Positions 26,667-36,265 are shown, counted from the first letter of the stretch. The stretch is 46,109 nt of DNA from Bacteroidota bacterium (GCA_947448795.1 CANFOZ010000017.1:1-46109); one strand, 5' to 3'. The notes: a model not told the origin generated them from the letters alone. Made by a program: numbers and translations.

Positions 26667-27842
26667 CTAGTGGGTGGCGCTGAAGTAAAGATTGTTGATG
26701 CTATCGCTATCGCCGTCGATCGAGGTGTGCGGAAAACCACTGCTCACATCACTCGGCAGCCATTCCACCGCAAAAATTTGGTTGCCGAATGGAAAGGTGA
26801 TTGAACCGACTACTTTCTCACTTTTTGTATCGAAGGCAACAATTCCGCAACGGGGTATTTCATGGGTGATGCCCGGAGCGTAGACTTTGTATTTTTGAAT
26901 GATGCGCGAAACTCCGATAAAGGCAATGTCCTCGTGAAAGCAAAGACCGCGCGTCCAGCTTTGTAAGTTCAGCAGCGGTTTGAAGTTTCCTTTTTCTATG
27001 TAGCCGAATTCACCGGCCCCACTGTTATTCACCCACAAGCGTCCTTTGTGTAGTTTTGCGGAATGCGGTCGTGTGAGACCACGGGCTGCAACAGAGCGTG
27101 TTTTACCGGAGAAGATCACGCCTGTGTTTTTGACAGGAAACTGCAAGTGTCCGGGCTTGTATCTCCTGATCTTTTCAGAGGATGCGGTGAAGTAGGATGC
27201 TTGCAGTGTTCGGCCGGCTGCAATGGAGTTCAATTGTAAATGATTAGCGGACAGGTCAGGCTCGCCATTCTTCTTGGTGGTAGCTTCCGGAAACCAACAC
27301 AGCGTTTCTGTTTCAGGGCTGCTTAAATCAGCTTTTATAATGCCGTTTATGCCAACTGAATTGGCATATAATCGATTGCCAATGTAGGCCAAATCATGGA
27401 AGTAATAGCTACCCGGGTAGTATTTCTCGCGGACAGGCATCAGGGGCCGGTGGCCTGCAAAGGTCGAGCCGCTGAGTTTTCGTTCAGTGCATCCGGCCAT
27501 GGGCTTTAGTTCCACCAATTTATTGGGGTTGCGTGTGCAAGCGATGACGATGCTGTTTGTTTTCCGGTGAATGGCAATGCCGGTGGGGTGTGGCATGGGT
27601 AGAAAGCTTTGATACAGCTGATTGCCTCGCACGCTGAGCGCAAGCATCAGGTTTTCATACTCCCTGGAAACGAGCAAGGTGATCTTGTGCTCTTTGAGTA
27701 CGTCCTTGAATCTGCCTTCGATACGATACTCCAAGGATCTCGCATCCAATCCACCTTGCTCCGGCTTGAACGAAATTACTTCGAGCGGGTCTCGGATCGT
27801 TTTCGCTTGCTTTTCAATGATTTTATCAAGTCCTTTCATCAT
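26667..27842 (-). CDS. Beta-propeller-like protein, possibly DUF4915/TIGR03032-like
   Basis: About 391-406 aa; repeated strands (ARGLTRPHSAKLHKGRLWVNNSGAGEFGYIEKGNFKPLLNLQSWTRGLCFHEDIAFIGVSRI). Start MMKGLDK gives an ATGA-type overlap with the upstream GT2; the track start 27887 is an alternative. Confidence 0.6.
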   Translation of the reverse strand: MMKGLDKIIEKQAKTIRDPLEVISFKPEQGGLDARSLEYRIEGRFKDVLKEHKITLLVSREYENLMLALSVRGNQLYQSFLPMPHPTGIAIHRKTNSIVIACTRNPNKLVELKPMAGCTERKLSGSTFAGHRPLMPVREKYYPGSYYFHDLAYIGNRLYANSVGINGIIKADLSSPETETLCWFPEATTKKNGEPDLSANHLQLNSIAAGRTLQASYFTASSEKIRRYKPGHLQFPVKNTGVIFSGKTRSVAARGLTRPHSAKLHKGRLWVNNSGAGEFGYIEKGNFKPLLNLQSWTRGLCFHEDIAFIGVSRIIQKYKVYAPGITHEIPRCGIVAFDTKSEKVVGSITFPFGNQIFAVEWLPSDVSSGFPHTSIDGDSDSINNLYFSATH

Positions 27843-28540
27843 CGTGCATGCTTTGCTTCTGCATCCAGGTTTCTTTTTAGCCGCCAAAGCCCAGTATACA
27901 TTTTAATGGCCGACTTGAGTTTGGTTGTAGATTGACCTTCAATACGCTTTGGTGACACAATCAGAATCTCAATAATCTGAATATTTTTACGATATATCCG
28001 AGCCATAATCTCTGCATCGATGAGATCGCCTTCCTCTGTAATATTGAGGTCTTTCAAAAACTGTGCGGGTATGACTTTGGGAGTGCCATTCACGTCCCAA
28101 AGCGGAGTTCCGAGTAGCAAGCGGTTTTCGTAATTATAGAGGATGGATCCCATTTTTCTGCGCAAGCTCTCGCGCGCAACACGTGTCGTTTTGAGTACCA
28201 CCTGTGAGTTTGCGCTAGAATACTTGAGCACAAGGATAAGCTGCTCGGGTATGGTTCTTGCCGAGTTTGTGTAGCAAACAATCGCTCCGCGTGCTTCGGA
28301 GAGGCCGAATTTTACAGCCCTGCCCCAGCCACCTTTTTCAAGGTTGAAAACACGCACGTTTGGATTCTTGGCAGCCATTTTTTGAGCGGTTTCAAACGAC
28401 TTGTCGCGAGAGCCGTTGACAATTAAAAGCAGCTCCCAAGAATCTCCAGTTTCAGTGAGTTTTTCGGTATATTGGGTATACAAAAAATCAATCTGCTTTT
28501 CTTGATTGTAAATAGGAAGAATGACCGAGTATTTTATCAT
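27839..28540 (-). CDS. Glycosyltransferase family 2-like protein lacking an obvious DxD motif
   Basis: MIKYSVILPIYNQEKQIDFLYTQYTEKLTETGDSWELLLIVNGSRDKSFETAQKMAAKNPNVRVFNLEKGGWGRAVKFGLSEARGAIVCYTNSARTIPEQL; start at 28540 preferred over the track's 28603. Confidence 0.8.
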   Translation of the reverse strand: MIKYSVILPIYNQEKQIDFLYTQYTEKLTETGDSWELLLIVNGSRDKSFETAQKMAAKNPNVRVFNLEKGGWGRAVKFGLSEARGAIVCYTNSARTIPEQLILVLKYSSANSQVVLKTTRVARESLRRKMGSILYNYENRLLLGTPLWDVNGTPKVIPAQFLKDLNITEEGDLIDAEIMARIYRKNIQIIEILIVSPKRIEGQSTTKLKSAIKMYTGLWRLKRNLDAEAKHAR

Positions 28541-28575
28541 GCTGAGTTGTATATGCCTTAAAAAGCTCTTCTTTG

Positions 28576-29610
28576 TTAGATCCGTTCTCCAGACCAGTTC
28601 CAAAAGGCAGTATCAAAACCAACCTCTTGTTGCCATTTAGCCACATTTAGCATGCCTTCTTCTAAGCCTATGGTGGTTGACCAGCCGAATGTGCTTTTTG
28701 CTTTTGACGGGTTGGAATACCAATCCACGACATCCCATTTTCGATCGGGCATATTGCCAAACTCAGGCGGGTTGGCTATCTTGAACAAATCACAGGTGAG
28801 TTTAGAGATTTGTCCGATGGTGGTTTTAACACCTGTGCCTATATTGAAAACCTCGCCAAAGAGCGATGGTTTCAGGGCGATGGCTGCCTGGATGAATGCA
28901 GCGGAGATATCGGTTACATGGATGAAATCACGAGATATTTCAGGATTTACCAAAGGCGGTAGTTTCCCATGCCGGGCCTTGGCTATAAGAACGGGCATGA
29001 GTCTGTCCGGTTCTTCCCACGGTCCATAAGCTGAATACAAACGCAAGTTGAGCACAGGCATTTGTTCGATACGTCCGAAATATTTGATGGCCGAGTGCAC
29101 GGCTGTTTTTGAAACCGCGTAATGGCTGTTCGGAATGAGTTCTTCGTCCTCGAAAGGGCCTGCACTGTTAAGTCCGTATTCGGAGCTGGAGCCAGCATGG
29201 ATAAAGGCGTCGAACCCAGTTTCACGCAAGGCCTCTAGCATATCCACGGTGGCAATGAAATTAGTTTTGTAAATCTTACGATACTCTCGCTGTTTGGAGT
29301 AAGCCCCATACGCAGCCAAGTTGAAAATCGTGCGCGGTTTATATTGACGAATAAGTTCACGCAATTCCTCGGGTTGCGTGATGTCACAGGCCAGTAGGTT
29401 TTCCGGAGGGGTGTGCGTGGCAATGAAGCGCCAATTGTTTTTTGGATCTTGGGAGATGCCAAACACATCTTTTCTGTATAACAGAAGCGAATGCATCAAG
29501 TTCAGCCCAACGAAGCCGCCCGCACCAAAGATGAAAATTGGTCCTTTTAATGCCTTGACCTGGTATGCCACTTCAGACGGTAGCACAAAGATGGATGCGT
29601 GCTGAGTCAT
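28576..29610 (-). CDS. NAD-dependent epimerase/dehydratase (extended SDR)
   Basis: 344 aa; LKGPIFIFGAGGFVGLNLMHSLL, HAGSSSEYG, SHYAVSKTAVHSAIKYFG (YxxxK), RLYSAYGPWEEPDRL, RDFIHVTDISAAF, EVFNIGTG. Confidence 0.94.
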   Translation of the reverse strand: MTQHASIFVLPSEVAYQVKALKGPIFIFGAGGFVGLNLMHSLLLYRKDVFGISQDPKNNWRFIATHTPPENLLACDITQPEELRELIRQYKPRTIFNLAAYGAYSKQREYRKIYKTNFIATVDMLEALRETGFDAFIHAGSSSEYGLNSAGPFEDEELIPNSHYAVSKTAVHSAIKYFGRIEQMPVLNLRLYSAYGPWEEPDRLMPVLIAKARHGKLPPLVNPEISRDFIHVTDISAAFIQAAIALKPSLFGEVFNIGTGVKTTIGQISKLTCDLFKIANPPEFGNMPDRKWDVVDWYSNPSKAKSTFGWSTTIGLEEGMLNVAKWQQEVGFDTAFWNWSGERI

Positions 29611-30413
29611 TTGGCTGTCGAGTAGTTTTTTTTGACTTCTTCCATGGCTTCTTCAAACTGCTCTTTGTTCATCGGATTATAGTGCCACTCAAGGCGATTT
29701 TGCATAAAGGAAACACCTTTTCCTTTGATCGTATGTGCGATGATTACCTTGGGCTTGCCGTTCTTCTCTTTTTTAAGTTTGGCTATCAAAGCAGTGTTTG
29801 TCTCCACGTCGTGACCATCTGTTTCATGCACTTCGAAGCCGAGTGAAAGCCACTGTTCAGGAGAACATGTATCCCCCAGTACATCGGCAGTGGTGCCGAA
29901 CCCTTGTAGTTGGTTTTTGTCTATGATGACGAGCAGATTGTCAAGTTTTTGTTGTCTGGCAAAATGCGCTGCTTCCCAGGTAGTACCCTCGTTGGTTTCG
30001 CCGTCTGACATCAGAACCTGGACGATGGCGTCGTTGTTTTTCATTTTTTCTGCTTTGGCAACACCCACACCGAAAGGGAGTCCATGGCCAAGTGACCCTG
30101 TAGCCAAAGGAACGGCTTTGAAACGATTCGGCGCCGGATGCGCGGTCAAGGAAGTACCGTTTTTGTAATAGGTGGCCATCTCCTCATCGCTGAGTAAGCC
30201 TTTTTCCATCATGCTTACATACAAGGAGACGGCGGCATGACCTTTGGACAGGATGAATGTATCCGCTGCACCTGTATTGTGAATAAAGGATGCGATGAGA
30301 AGATCGATACAACTGAGCGAGCAAGCGATGTGGCCAGCATTGGCTGCGTTGTAAGTTTCTAAAATGCGAAGTCGCAGCGCACCAGGTAAGCTGATAGATT
30401 CGATGTTCTTCAT
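29607..30413 (-). CDS. Transketolase N-terminal half (ThDP-binding)
   Basis: 268 aa; FILSKGHAAVSLYVSMMEKGLL, TGSLGHGLPFGVGVAKAEK, VLMSDGETNEGTTWEAAHFARQQKLDNLLVIIDKNQLQGFG. Confidence 0.95.
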   Translation of the reverse strand: MKNIESISLPGALRLRILETYNAANAGHIACSLSCIDLLIASFIHNTGAADTFILSKGHAAVSLYVSMMEKGLLSDEEMATYYKNGTSLTAHPAPNRFKAVPLATGSLGHGLPFGVGVAKAEKMKNNDAIVQVLMSDGETNEGTTWEAAHFARQQKLDNLLVIIDKNQLQGFGTTADVLGDTCSPEQWLSLGFEVHETDGHDVETNTALIAKLKKEKNGKPKVIIAHTIKGKGVSFMQNRLEWHYNPMNKEQFEEAMEEVKKNYSTAK

Positions 30414-33274
30414 TTGACTGCGTTTTTTTTCTTGGCCTCGGAGTCGGCAAGGTTGTTCTTTGCAAGTTCAAAGTTAGGATTTAATTCAACAGCTTTTTTG
30501 AGTGCTGAGATGGCCGCATCGAAATCGCCTAGCGCATTGTAAGCGATGCCCATATTATTCAAGGCAATGGTGTTTTTTGGGTCGCGAGCGAGCAAGACCT
30601 GCGATAGCTTGATGGTGCCATTGTAATTACCAACGAGGTAAAGGTCTACGCTTTTTTGGAGTAATTCGGCATCTCCTCGTTCCGCATATAATTTGGCTTC
30701 CTCTTTTTTCAAGCGTTTGGCTGAAGCCACATTGTTTTTTGCAAGATCGAAGTCGGATTGCAAATCCAGGGCTTTTTGACAGTAATGGATGTAATCGTCC
30801 AAGATCATCAATACGCCAAACTCATAGCCTAGGTTGTTGTAAGCCAACGAATACAAGCTGTCCACTGCGATGGCTTTGCGGTAATAGTTGATGGCATCGA
30901 CGCTTTTTTGATGATTACTGTACCATACGCCGACATTCACAAAATTCTCTTTGGTTGGCTTCGCATTGGCTATGGCGATCAATTGATCCGGACCGTCGCT
31001 GGCAGGCGCTGCTTGATTGGATGCGGCCGAATTTGATGCAAATCCCGGAATGGCTTGGTTGAACTCTTGCAGTCGATCGTTGAAGTTGGCTTTGGGTACG
31101 AAGTGCACGATTCTCCAATCAGCATTTTCAAAGCTGGCATTGGCTTGAAATGCGAAGGATAACCAAGGTTCTAAAAAGGGATGATTGTCTCTTTTACAAA
31201 TGATGAGCCACCCGCCGGTCGGGAATTGTTCAATGAACCGGGAGATGTAAGTTGCAATGCGTTCATGGGGAAGCGAATTCAGCAAGGTCATTTGATGCAC
31301 GGGCAACCAGTAGATAGGCTTTCTGTCTTGACCAGTGATACGGGATTGCAAAAACAAGATATCGGTTGCGCAGGCCACCGGTTCGGTGGCTTGGATGCCC
31401 GCTTGATTTATCAGCGCATCCAAACTGCCCGAACTGGTTCCATAGTTGCCCGACATGTTTTGATCGTTGGAAGGGATGATGTCTTCAATGTTTGAAACAT
31501 ATCCTGTTTTTAAACCGCTTATGAACCGGTCGATGCCTCCGGTATCGTCATACACGGATATCATAGTAACAGCGAAAACAGGTAGCAAAGCGATGCGGTA
31601 ACTCGAAAAACCTGCCCGATTGTTTTTCAAAAGATGCATTGTTGCCGCACAAAACAAGAGTACGAGTGGAATCAGACTAGTCAGATTGGCAGGATGACTT
31701 CTGCCGATGTAATTACTCGTAACGGCGAACAAACCATAAAACAGAGCAGCCGCTATGGCAAGCTCCCGCGTTCGTTTAAATGACATGAAGCGAGTGGCGA
31801 CGACCGCGATCAGAAGCAAGCAGAAAAGCATCCCAATAATTGGGCCTTGGGGATCAATCAGCATGCTGCCTAACCCTTCTTTGACGGCAATGGAATGTTC
31901 GTAATAGCAGCGCCAATCTGGAAGATGACCGATTCTGAACAAGTAAAGTAAATCAATGAGCAGCATGGTGATCAGGAGCATGGCTACCGGTAAGCCCAAT
32001 CTAAATAGCATCGTATTGATTGCAGGGCTGAAAGGCCCCGACATCGTATTCGGCGATGTCGCCACCGCCGGTTCGTGTTTTGGTTCTAATTTGAATGACG
32101 CATAAGCAATGACGAGAAGATATACCGACCAAATGGAGAAGGTGAAAAATCCGCTTTCCACAGCCCATAAAAAGGAGCAGAGATTGATGAAGCTGCCTAT
32201 AAGGATATGCCTACGCAATCGCGAAATTCCGTCATGGCGGTAGCTGTAAATTAAATAAGCAACCATGACAAATACCCAAATGTAGCGCATGGAGCCGCTG
32301 CTTGGAAAGCTTTGTGGGCCTGCAAAGCCGTCGGTGAGTCCCCAACCAGGCAGCAGAAATACCGCACCGGCAGATACAAGGACTGCAAGGGCGTATGCCG
32401 CCCATCCCCGAAATGAGGTTTGGATTAATTTGTAGAGTATAAAAGCAGAAACGCTCAGAACGATGGTATTCAAAACATATAAAGACTGCCAAGCACTTTG
32501 AAAGGGCATACTTGCAAGGACTAGTTCGGATAAAAAGCCATATGACGAGGGCACGTTCCACAATAAATGACCGCCTTGCCGAAGCATCTCAGCCGGTGTA
32601 ATGTATAATCCGCAGTGATGAATAGTAGTTGGCATTCGCATATCCACTTTGTATGATGCGAAAACGAAAAAAAGAAAGGCCACTGCATCTTTACCAATTC
32701 GAATCAATCTTGGCGGTGCATAATTTTCTACACTTCCTTGATTTTCAGTAAATGCAAGAAAGCAAAGTAGTAGAATAAGCAATGTCGTAATAATCGTCTG
32801 CATCGATTGGGTGGCGAGGTCATAGGGGTTTACCCACCAAATGAAAGTATACGATAGCGTCCATGCGACAGTGCCGGAAATCAGGATCGGTAGGTGTTGT
32901 TGCCATGCATGCGAAATGCCGGTTCGGCTGGTTTGTATACCAAGCCAAACAAATTGGGCAATCACAGGGATTGCAATCAATAACGCGTTGTTGGGATGTG
33001 CATAATAATACAATGAAATCAGGATAGCAAAGCCAACCATTGGAACCTTAAGTTGAGCAACCGGTAGTCTCTTGTTGGCTAGTACAGCTAATATCAAAGC
33101 GGCAGGAAGAAGCAATCCGAAACCAAGATACTGGGTCCACTCGGATGATTCTTGGCCAGTGTCTACAAGTAGTCGAATCATTAATAAAACAGCAAAGCCC
33201 AAGCCTACACCCCAGAGGTACTCCAGCTGCATATAACCTGATCGCTTCGCGTTGATTTTTGAGAACAAACTCAT
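30410..33274 (-). CDS. Large polytopic membrane protein with C-terminal TPRs
   Basis: 954 aa; many TM segments in the first ~600 aa; TPRs at the C-term (SLAYNNLGYEFGVLMILDDYIHYCQKALDLQSDFDLAKNN...; PKNTIALNNMGIAYNALGDFDAAISALKKAVELNPNFELAKNNLAD). ATGA overlap with transketolase N-half. Confidence 0.85.
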   Translation of the reverse strand: MSLFSKINAKRSGYMQLEYLWGVGLGFAVLLMIRLLVDTGQESSEWTQYLGFGLLLPAALILAVLANKRLPVAQLKVPMVGFAILISLYYYAHPNNALLIAIPVIAQFVWLGIQTSRTGISHAWQQHLPILISGTVAWTLSYTFIWWVNPYDLATQSMQTIITTLLILLLCFLAFTENQGSVENYAPPRLIRIGKDAVAFLFFVFASYKVDMRMPTTIHHCGLYITPAEMLRQGGHLLWNVPSSYGFLSELVLASMPFQSAWQSLYVLNTIVLSVSAFILYKLIQTSFRGWAAYALAVLVSAGAVFLLPGWGLTDGFAGPQSFPSSGSMRYIWVFVMVAYLIYSYRHDGISRLRRHILIGSFINLCSFLWAVESGFFTFSIWSVYLLVIAYASFKLEPKHEPAVATSPNTMSGPFSPAINTMLFRLGLPVAMLLITMLLIDLLYLFRIGHLPDWRCYYEHSIAVKEGLGSMLIDPQGPIIGMLFCLLLIAVVATRFMSFKRTRELAIAAALFYGLFAVTSNYIGRSHPANLTSLIPLVLLFCAATMHLLKNNRAGFSSYRIALLPVFAVTMISVYDDTGGIDRFISGLKTGYVSNIEDIIPSNDQNMSGNYGTSSGSLDALINQAGIQATEPVACATDILFLQSRITGQDRKPIYWLPVHQMTLLNSLPHERIATYISRFIEQFPTGGWLIICKRDNHPFLEPWLSFAFQANASFENADWRIVHFVPKANFNDRLQEFNQAIPGFASNSAASNQAAPASDGPDQLIAIANAKPTKENFVNVGVWYSNHQKSVDAINYYRKAIAVDSLYSLAYNNLGYEFGVLMILDDYIHYCQKALDLQSDFDLAKNNVASAKRLKKEEAKLYAERGDAELLQKSVDLYLVGNYNGTIKLSQVLLARDPKNTIALNNMGIAYNALGDFDAAISALKKAVELNPNFELAKNNLADSEAKKKNAVK

Positions 33275-33279
33275 GGGCT

Positions 33280-34374
33280 TTAAAATTTTGCTTTAAGTTT
33301 CAAGAAACGTGACTCCATATAATTGTAGGACAGGGCGCTGATGAACACAGCTAGTAACAGGGTTGTCAGAATCTTTGGAATCACCCAATCTGCGGACTCA
33401 GGCATCAAGGCCAAAACGATATAAATAGCCATCATGTGTGTCATGTAAATGCCGTAACTGATTTTTCCCAACCACGTTAACAGCTGACTGGATCGCATTT
33501 TAAACGGAGAGCGTGAACTGTAGTTTTGTTCGAGAATTATAAAACCGAAAAACAGATAAGGCAGAAGCATCATCGGAATGTATAAAAGGGAGATCGCAGA
33601 CAGTTGATTTTGAAAATAGAAACCCAACATTGCAAGGACGTAAATGATTGCAATGGTAGAGGCATCTAGTTTACGCATGAGGTATCTGACCCACGATACT
33701 TTGTAGAAAGCCAGATAGGCGAGTAAGCCGCCAAAAGCCAAGAATCGAACGCAGCTGAAAAAATGATAATTCGCAACCGCAAAATTGGGAGCATCTTGAA
33801 AAAAATACTCGGAGCCTATGAGCATCAAGGCGAGCATTAAAGGTAGGTAATTACTTCGGATGGTGAGCAAGATCAAAACCGGCCAAATCAAATAGAATTG
33901 TTCTTCCACAGCCACGCTCCATTGCACACCGAGCATCGCACACAACGGTGGTCCGTGTTGGATGTGATCGAAGTTGGTTGCAAACAGCACATACATCCAT
34001 TTTGTCACTCCTTCAGTATGAATGCGTCCACTCAAACTCAGCAAATAAGGATAGAGCAAAAAACCGACCGCTAATGAAACATAGTACAGGGGCCAGATTC
34101 GTAAAATGCGACGTGCGTAAAAGTTACCAAGATTGATGTATCCGTTTTTTTTCTGCTCATTAAATAGAAGGTATGTAATTAAAAATCCACTTAAAACGAA
34201 AAAAAAGTGCACACCTAATTCACCTCCATGCCCATTTATGGAAATTAAATTTTTTAGTGATTCATAATTTCCTGCCGGAAAGGCAAAATACATGGTGGAA
34301 TGCAGCAATACCACCAATATAGCGGCTATTGCTCTAAATCCATCCAAGTTTTCAAAGTACATTGATTTGCTCAC
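33280..34374 (-). CDS. Acyltransferase 3 family (O-acetyltransferase-like)
   Basis: 364 aa; FENLDGFRAIAAILVVLLHSTMYF, GELGVHFFFVLSGFLITYLLFNEQKKNGYINLGNFYARRILRIWPLYY, VQWSVAVEEQFYLIWPVL. Confidence 0.95.
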   Translation of the reverse strand: MSKSMYFENLDGFRAIAAILVVLLHSTMYFAFPAGNYESLKNLISINGHGGELGVHFFFVLSGFLITYLLFNEQKKNGYINLGNFYARRILRIWPLYYVSLAVGFLLYPYLLSLSGRIHTEGVTKWMYVLFATNFDHIQHGPPLCAMLGVQWSVAVEEQFYLIWPVLILLTIRSNYLPLMLALMLIGSEYFFQDAPNFAVANYHFFSCVRFLAFGGLLAYLAFYKVSWVRYLMRKLDASTIAIIYVLAMLGFYFQNQLSAISLLYIPMMLLPYLFFGFIILEQNYSSRSPFKMRSSQLLTWLGKISYGIYMTHMMAIYIVLALMPESADWVIPKILTTLLLAVFISALSYNYMESRFLKLKAKF

Positions 34375-34419
34375 GAATAAGGAGAATTAGCTTGGCCCGT
34401 TTTGGATATTAAATAGCAA

Positions 34420-35166
34420 TCAGGGAATAGAGACGAACTTCTTTTTTTGCATTTTTCGGCTTGCAAAAAAGCGAAGGTATTGCATCGTGGTTTTAACTAC
34501 TTTCATTTTCGAAGCCCCTTTTCTTTTGGAGGAGTGCAGGGTCATTGGAACTTCGATGATTCGGGCATTACATTCGATGGCTTTGATCAGGATGTCAAGC
34601 ATACAAATGAATCCGCGTTCTTGTATGATGATCGAGTGCTGTTCTTTAATCTTTTTGATCAATTTTATATCGTAAACTCGAAAAAAGGAACTCAGTGTGA
34701 GAACCTTTATATTGAAAAGAAAGCGGAACATTAAATTGGCGATGGATGAAATCGCTTGGCGGAAAAAAGAGGTTGAGTCAAATCCACCGTTTTGGGCATA
34801 GACAGAAGCAAGAACAAGCGAAAATCCATAATCTGAAATGCCCAACATGGCAGGTATTAAGGTCACGTCAGAAGTAGTGTCGGCCTCCAATGTTAAGATT
34901 TTATCATTGTCGCTTTGCGAATGTTGAAGTATCCATTCAAATCCGGTATTGAAGGCATGCCCCGGACCGTGATTTTGTCCGTCTCCCAAAAGGATGTAAT
35001 CGGTTGCTTTGAAATACGAATGAATCAATGCAGCCGATTGATCCTTGGATCCGTCGTCGGAGAATACATAAAATCGGGGACTATCCAAGTGCAGTCCATT
35101 CAATTCATTGAAAAGCGCAGGAATGTTCAATTCCTCATTGAAGATGGGAATTAAAAAGTAAATCAT
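34420..35166 (-). CDS. Glycosyltransferase family 2
   Basis: 248 aa; MIYFLIPIFNEELNIPALFNELN, VFSDDGSKDQSAALI, GPGHAFNTGFEWIL, ILTLEADTTSD. Confidence 0.9.
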   Translation of the reverse strand: MIYFLIPIFNEELNIPALFNELNGLHLDSPRFYVFSDDGSKDQSAALIHSYFKATDYILLGDGQNHGPGHAFNTGFEWILQHSQSDNDKILTLEADTTSDVTLIPAMLGISDYGFSLVLASVYAQNGGFDSTSFFRQAISSIANLMFRFLFNIKVLTLSSFFRVYDIKLIKKIKEQHSIIIQERGFICMLDILIKAIECNARIIEVPMTLHSSKRKGASKMKVVKTTMQYLRFFASRKMQKKKFVSIP

Positions 35167-36134
35167 TGGCTGTTTCGGATGGACTGGATGGTGTGTACCA
35201 CGGCCTCCTCCAGTTTCACAGACGGCTGATAACCCAAGATTTCTTTCGCTTTGCGTAAATCCGGAATTCTGCGCATGATATCTTTGTAGGTTCCAAAAAG
35301 CTCAGCCATGGGTATGAATTTAATTTTCAAGGGCTTGTTAGAGCCACTTATCCGATGAATCAACTTTGCCGAGTCCAACACGCTCATTTCCTCATCATTG
35401 CCAAGGTTGATCAATTGACCAATGGCTTGCTCATTTTCAAGTGCTAGCACCGTACCCTTCACGAGGTCGGTCACAAAACCCATTGATCGGGTCTGGCTTC
35501 CATCGCCATGAATGGTCACTTCCTCATCGTTTAATATTTGACGAATGAAAATTGGAATATGGCCACCGCTCCAGCTAAAACTTGAACGCGGGCTGAAAGC
35601 GCCAAAATAGCGCAGCACCACTACCGGTAATTTGAAATCTTGGTAGTACGCGAAGCACAATTGCTCACCATACAGCTTAGATACGGCATAACTCCAACGC
35701 TTGATCATGCTTGGGCCGAGCAGCAAATCTCCGTTTTCGTTCAAGGGCAAGTCGGGCGACATGCCGTAAACGTCAGACGTGGAGGCAAATACCACCTTTA
35801 TTTTTTTCTGTTTCGCTGCTTGCAATACAATCTCCGTGCCTCTGGTATTAACCGTTAAGGTTGGCATGGATGATTCACGATCACTGATCTTTTTGACAGC
35901 AGCAAGATGAATAATGGCGTCCGAGCGCAAGGCGATGCTGTGCATCAATCCTTCATCCATGATGTCGCCTTCAATAAATTCGAATTGCGGATTGGGTATG
36001 TTGTGTTTGATGTTTTCAATTGAACCGTATGCGAAATTATCAAGTCCAATGACATGATAACCTCTATCTAGCAGCACATCTAAAAGGTGCGAACCAATCA
36101 TGCCGGCCACACCTGTCATGAAAATTGTTTTCAT
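35163..36134 (-). CDS. NAD-dependent epimerase/dehydratase (extended SDR, UDP-sugar epimerase-like)
   Basis: 323 aa; FMTGVAGMIGSHLLDVLLDRGYHVIGLDNFAYGSIENI, ASTSDVYG, WSYAVSKLYGEQL, RYFGAFSPRSSFSWSGGHIPIFI, HGDGSQTRSMGFVTDLV. Confidence 0.94.
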   Translation of the reverse strand: MKTIFMTGVAGMIGSHLLDVLLDRGYHVIGLDNFAYGSIENIKHNIPNPQFEFIEGDIMDEGLMHSIALRSDAIIHLAAVKKISDRESSMPTLTVNTRGTEIVLQAAKQKKIKVVFASTSDVYGMSPDLPLNENGDLLLGPSMIKRWSYAVSKLYGEQLCFAYYQDFKLPVVVLRYFGAFSPRSSFSWSGGHIPIFIRQILNDEEVTIHGDGSQTRSMGFVTDLVKGTVLALENEQAIGQLINLGNDEEMSVLDSAKLIHRISGSNKPLKIKFIPMAELFGTYKDIMRRIPDLRKAKEILGYQPSVKLEEAVVHTIQSIRNSQ

Positions 36135-36257
36135 TCTGAATGTATTATGAGTTAATCAATGGTTTGGTTGGTGTATGAAAACAAAGTCGTCAACTTTAAA
36201 CTTGGTTCGGTGGCCATCAAAAAAGTGGCCTCTCGTACCTTTCCTTATTTAAACGTG

Positions 36258-36265
36258 CAAAAATA
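36258..36265 (-). promoter_or_regulatory. Putative -7 element (TATTTTTG) for the minus-strand glycan operon
   Basis: CAAAAATA on plus strand; CAAG-like -33 remnant at 36284-36287; about 120 bp upstream of the first ATG (36134). Confidence 0.4.
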
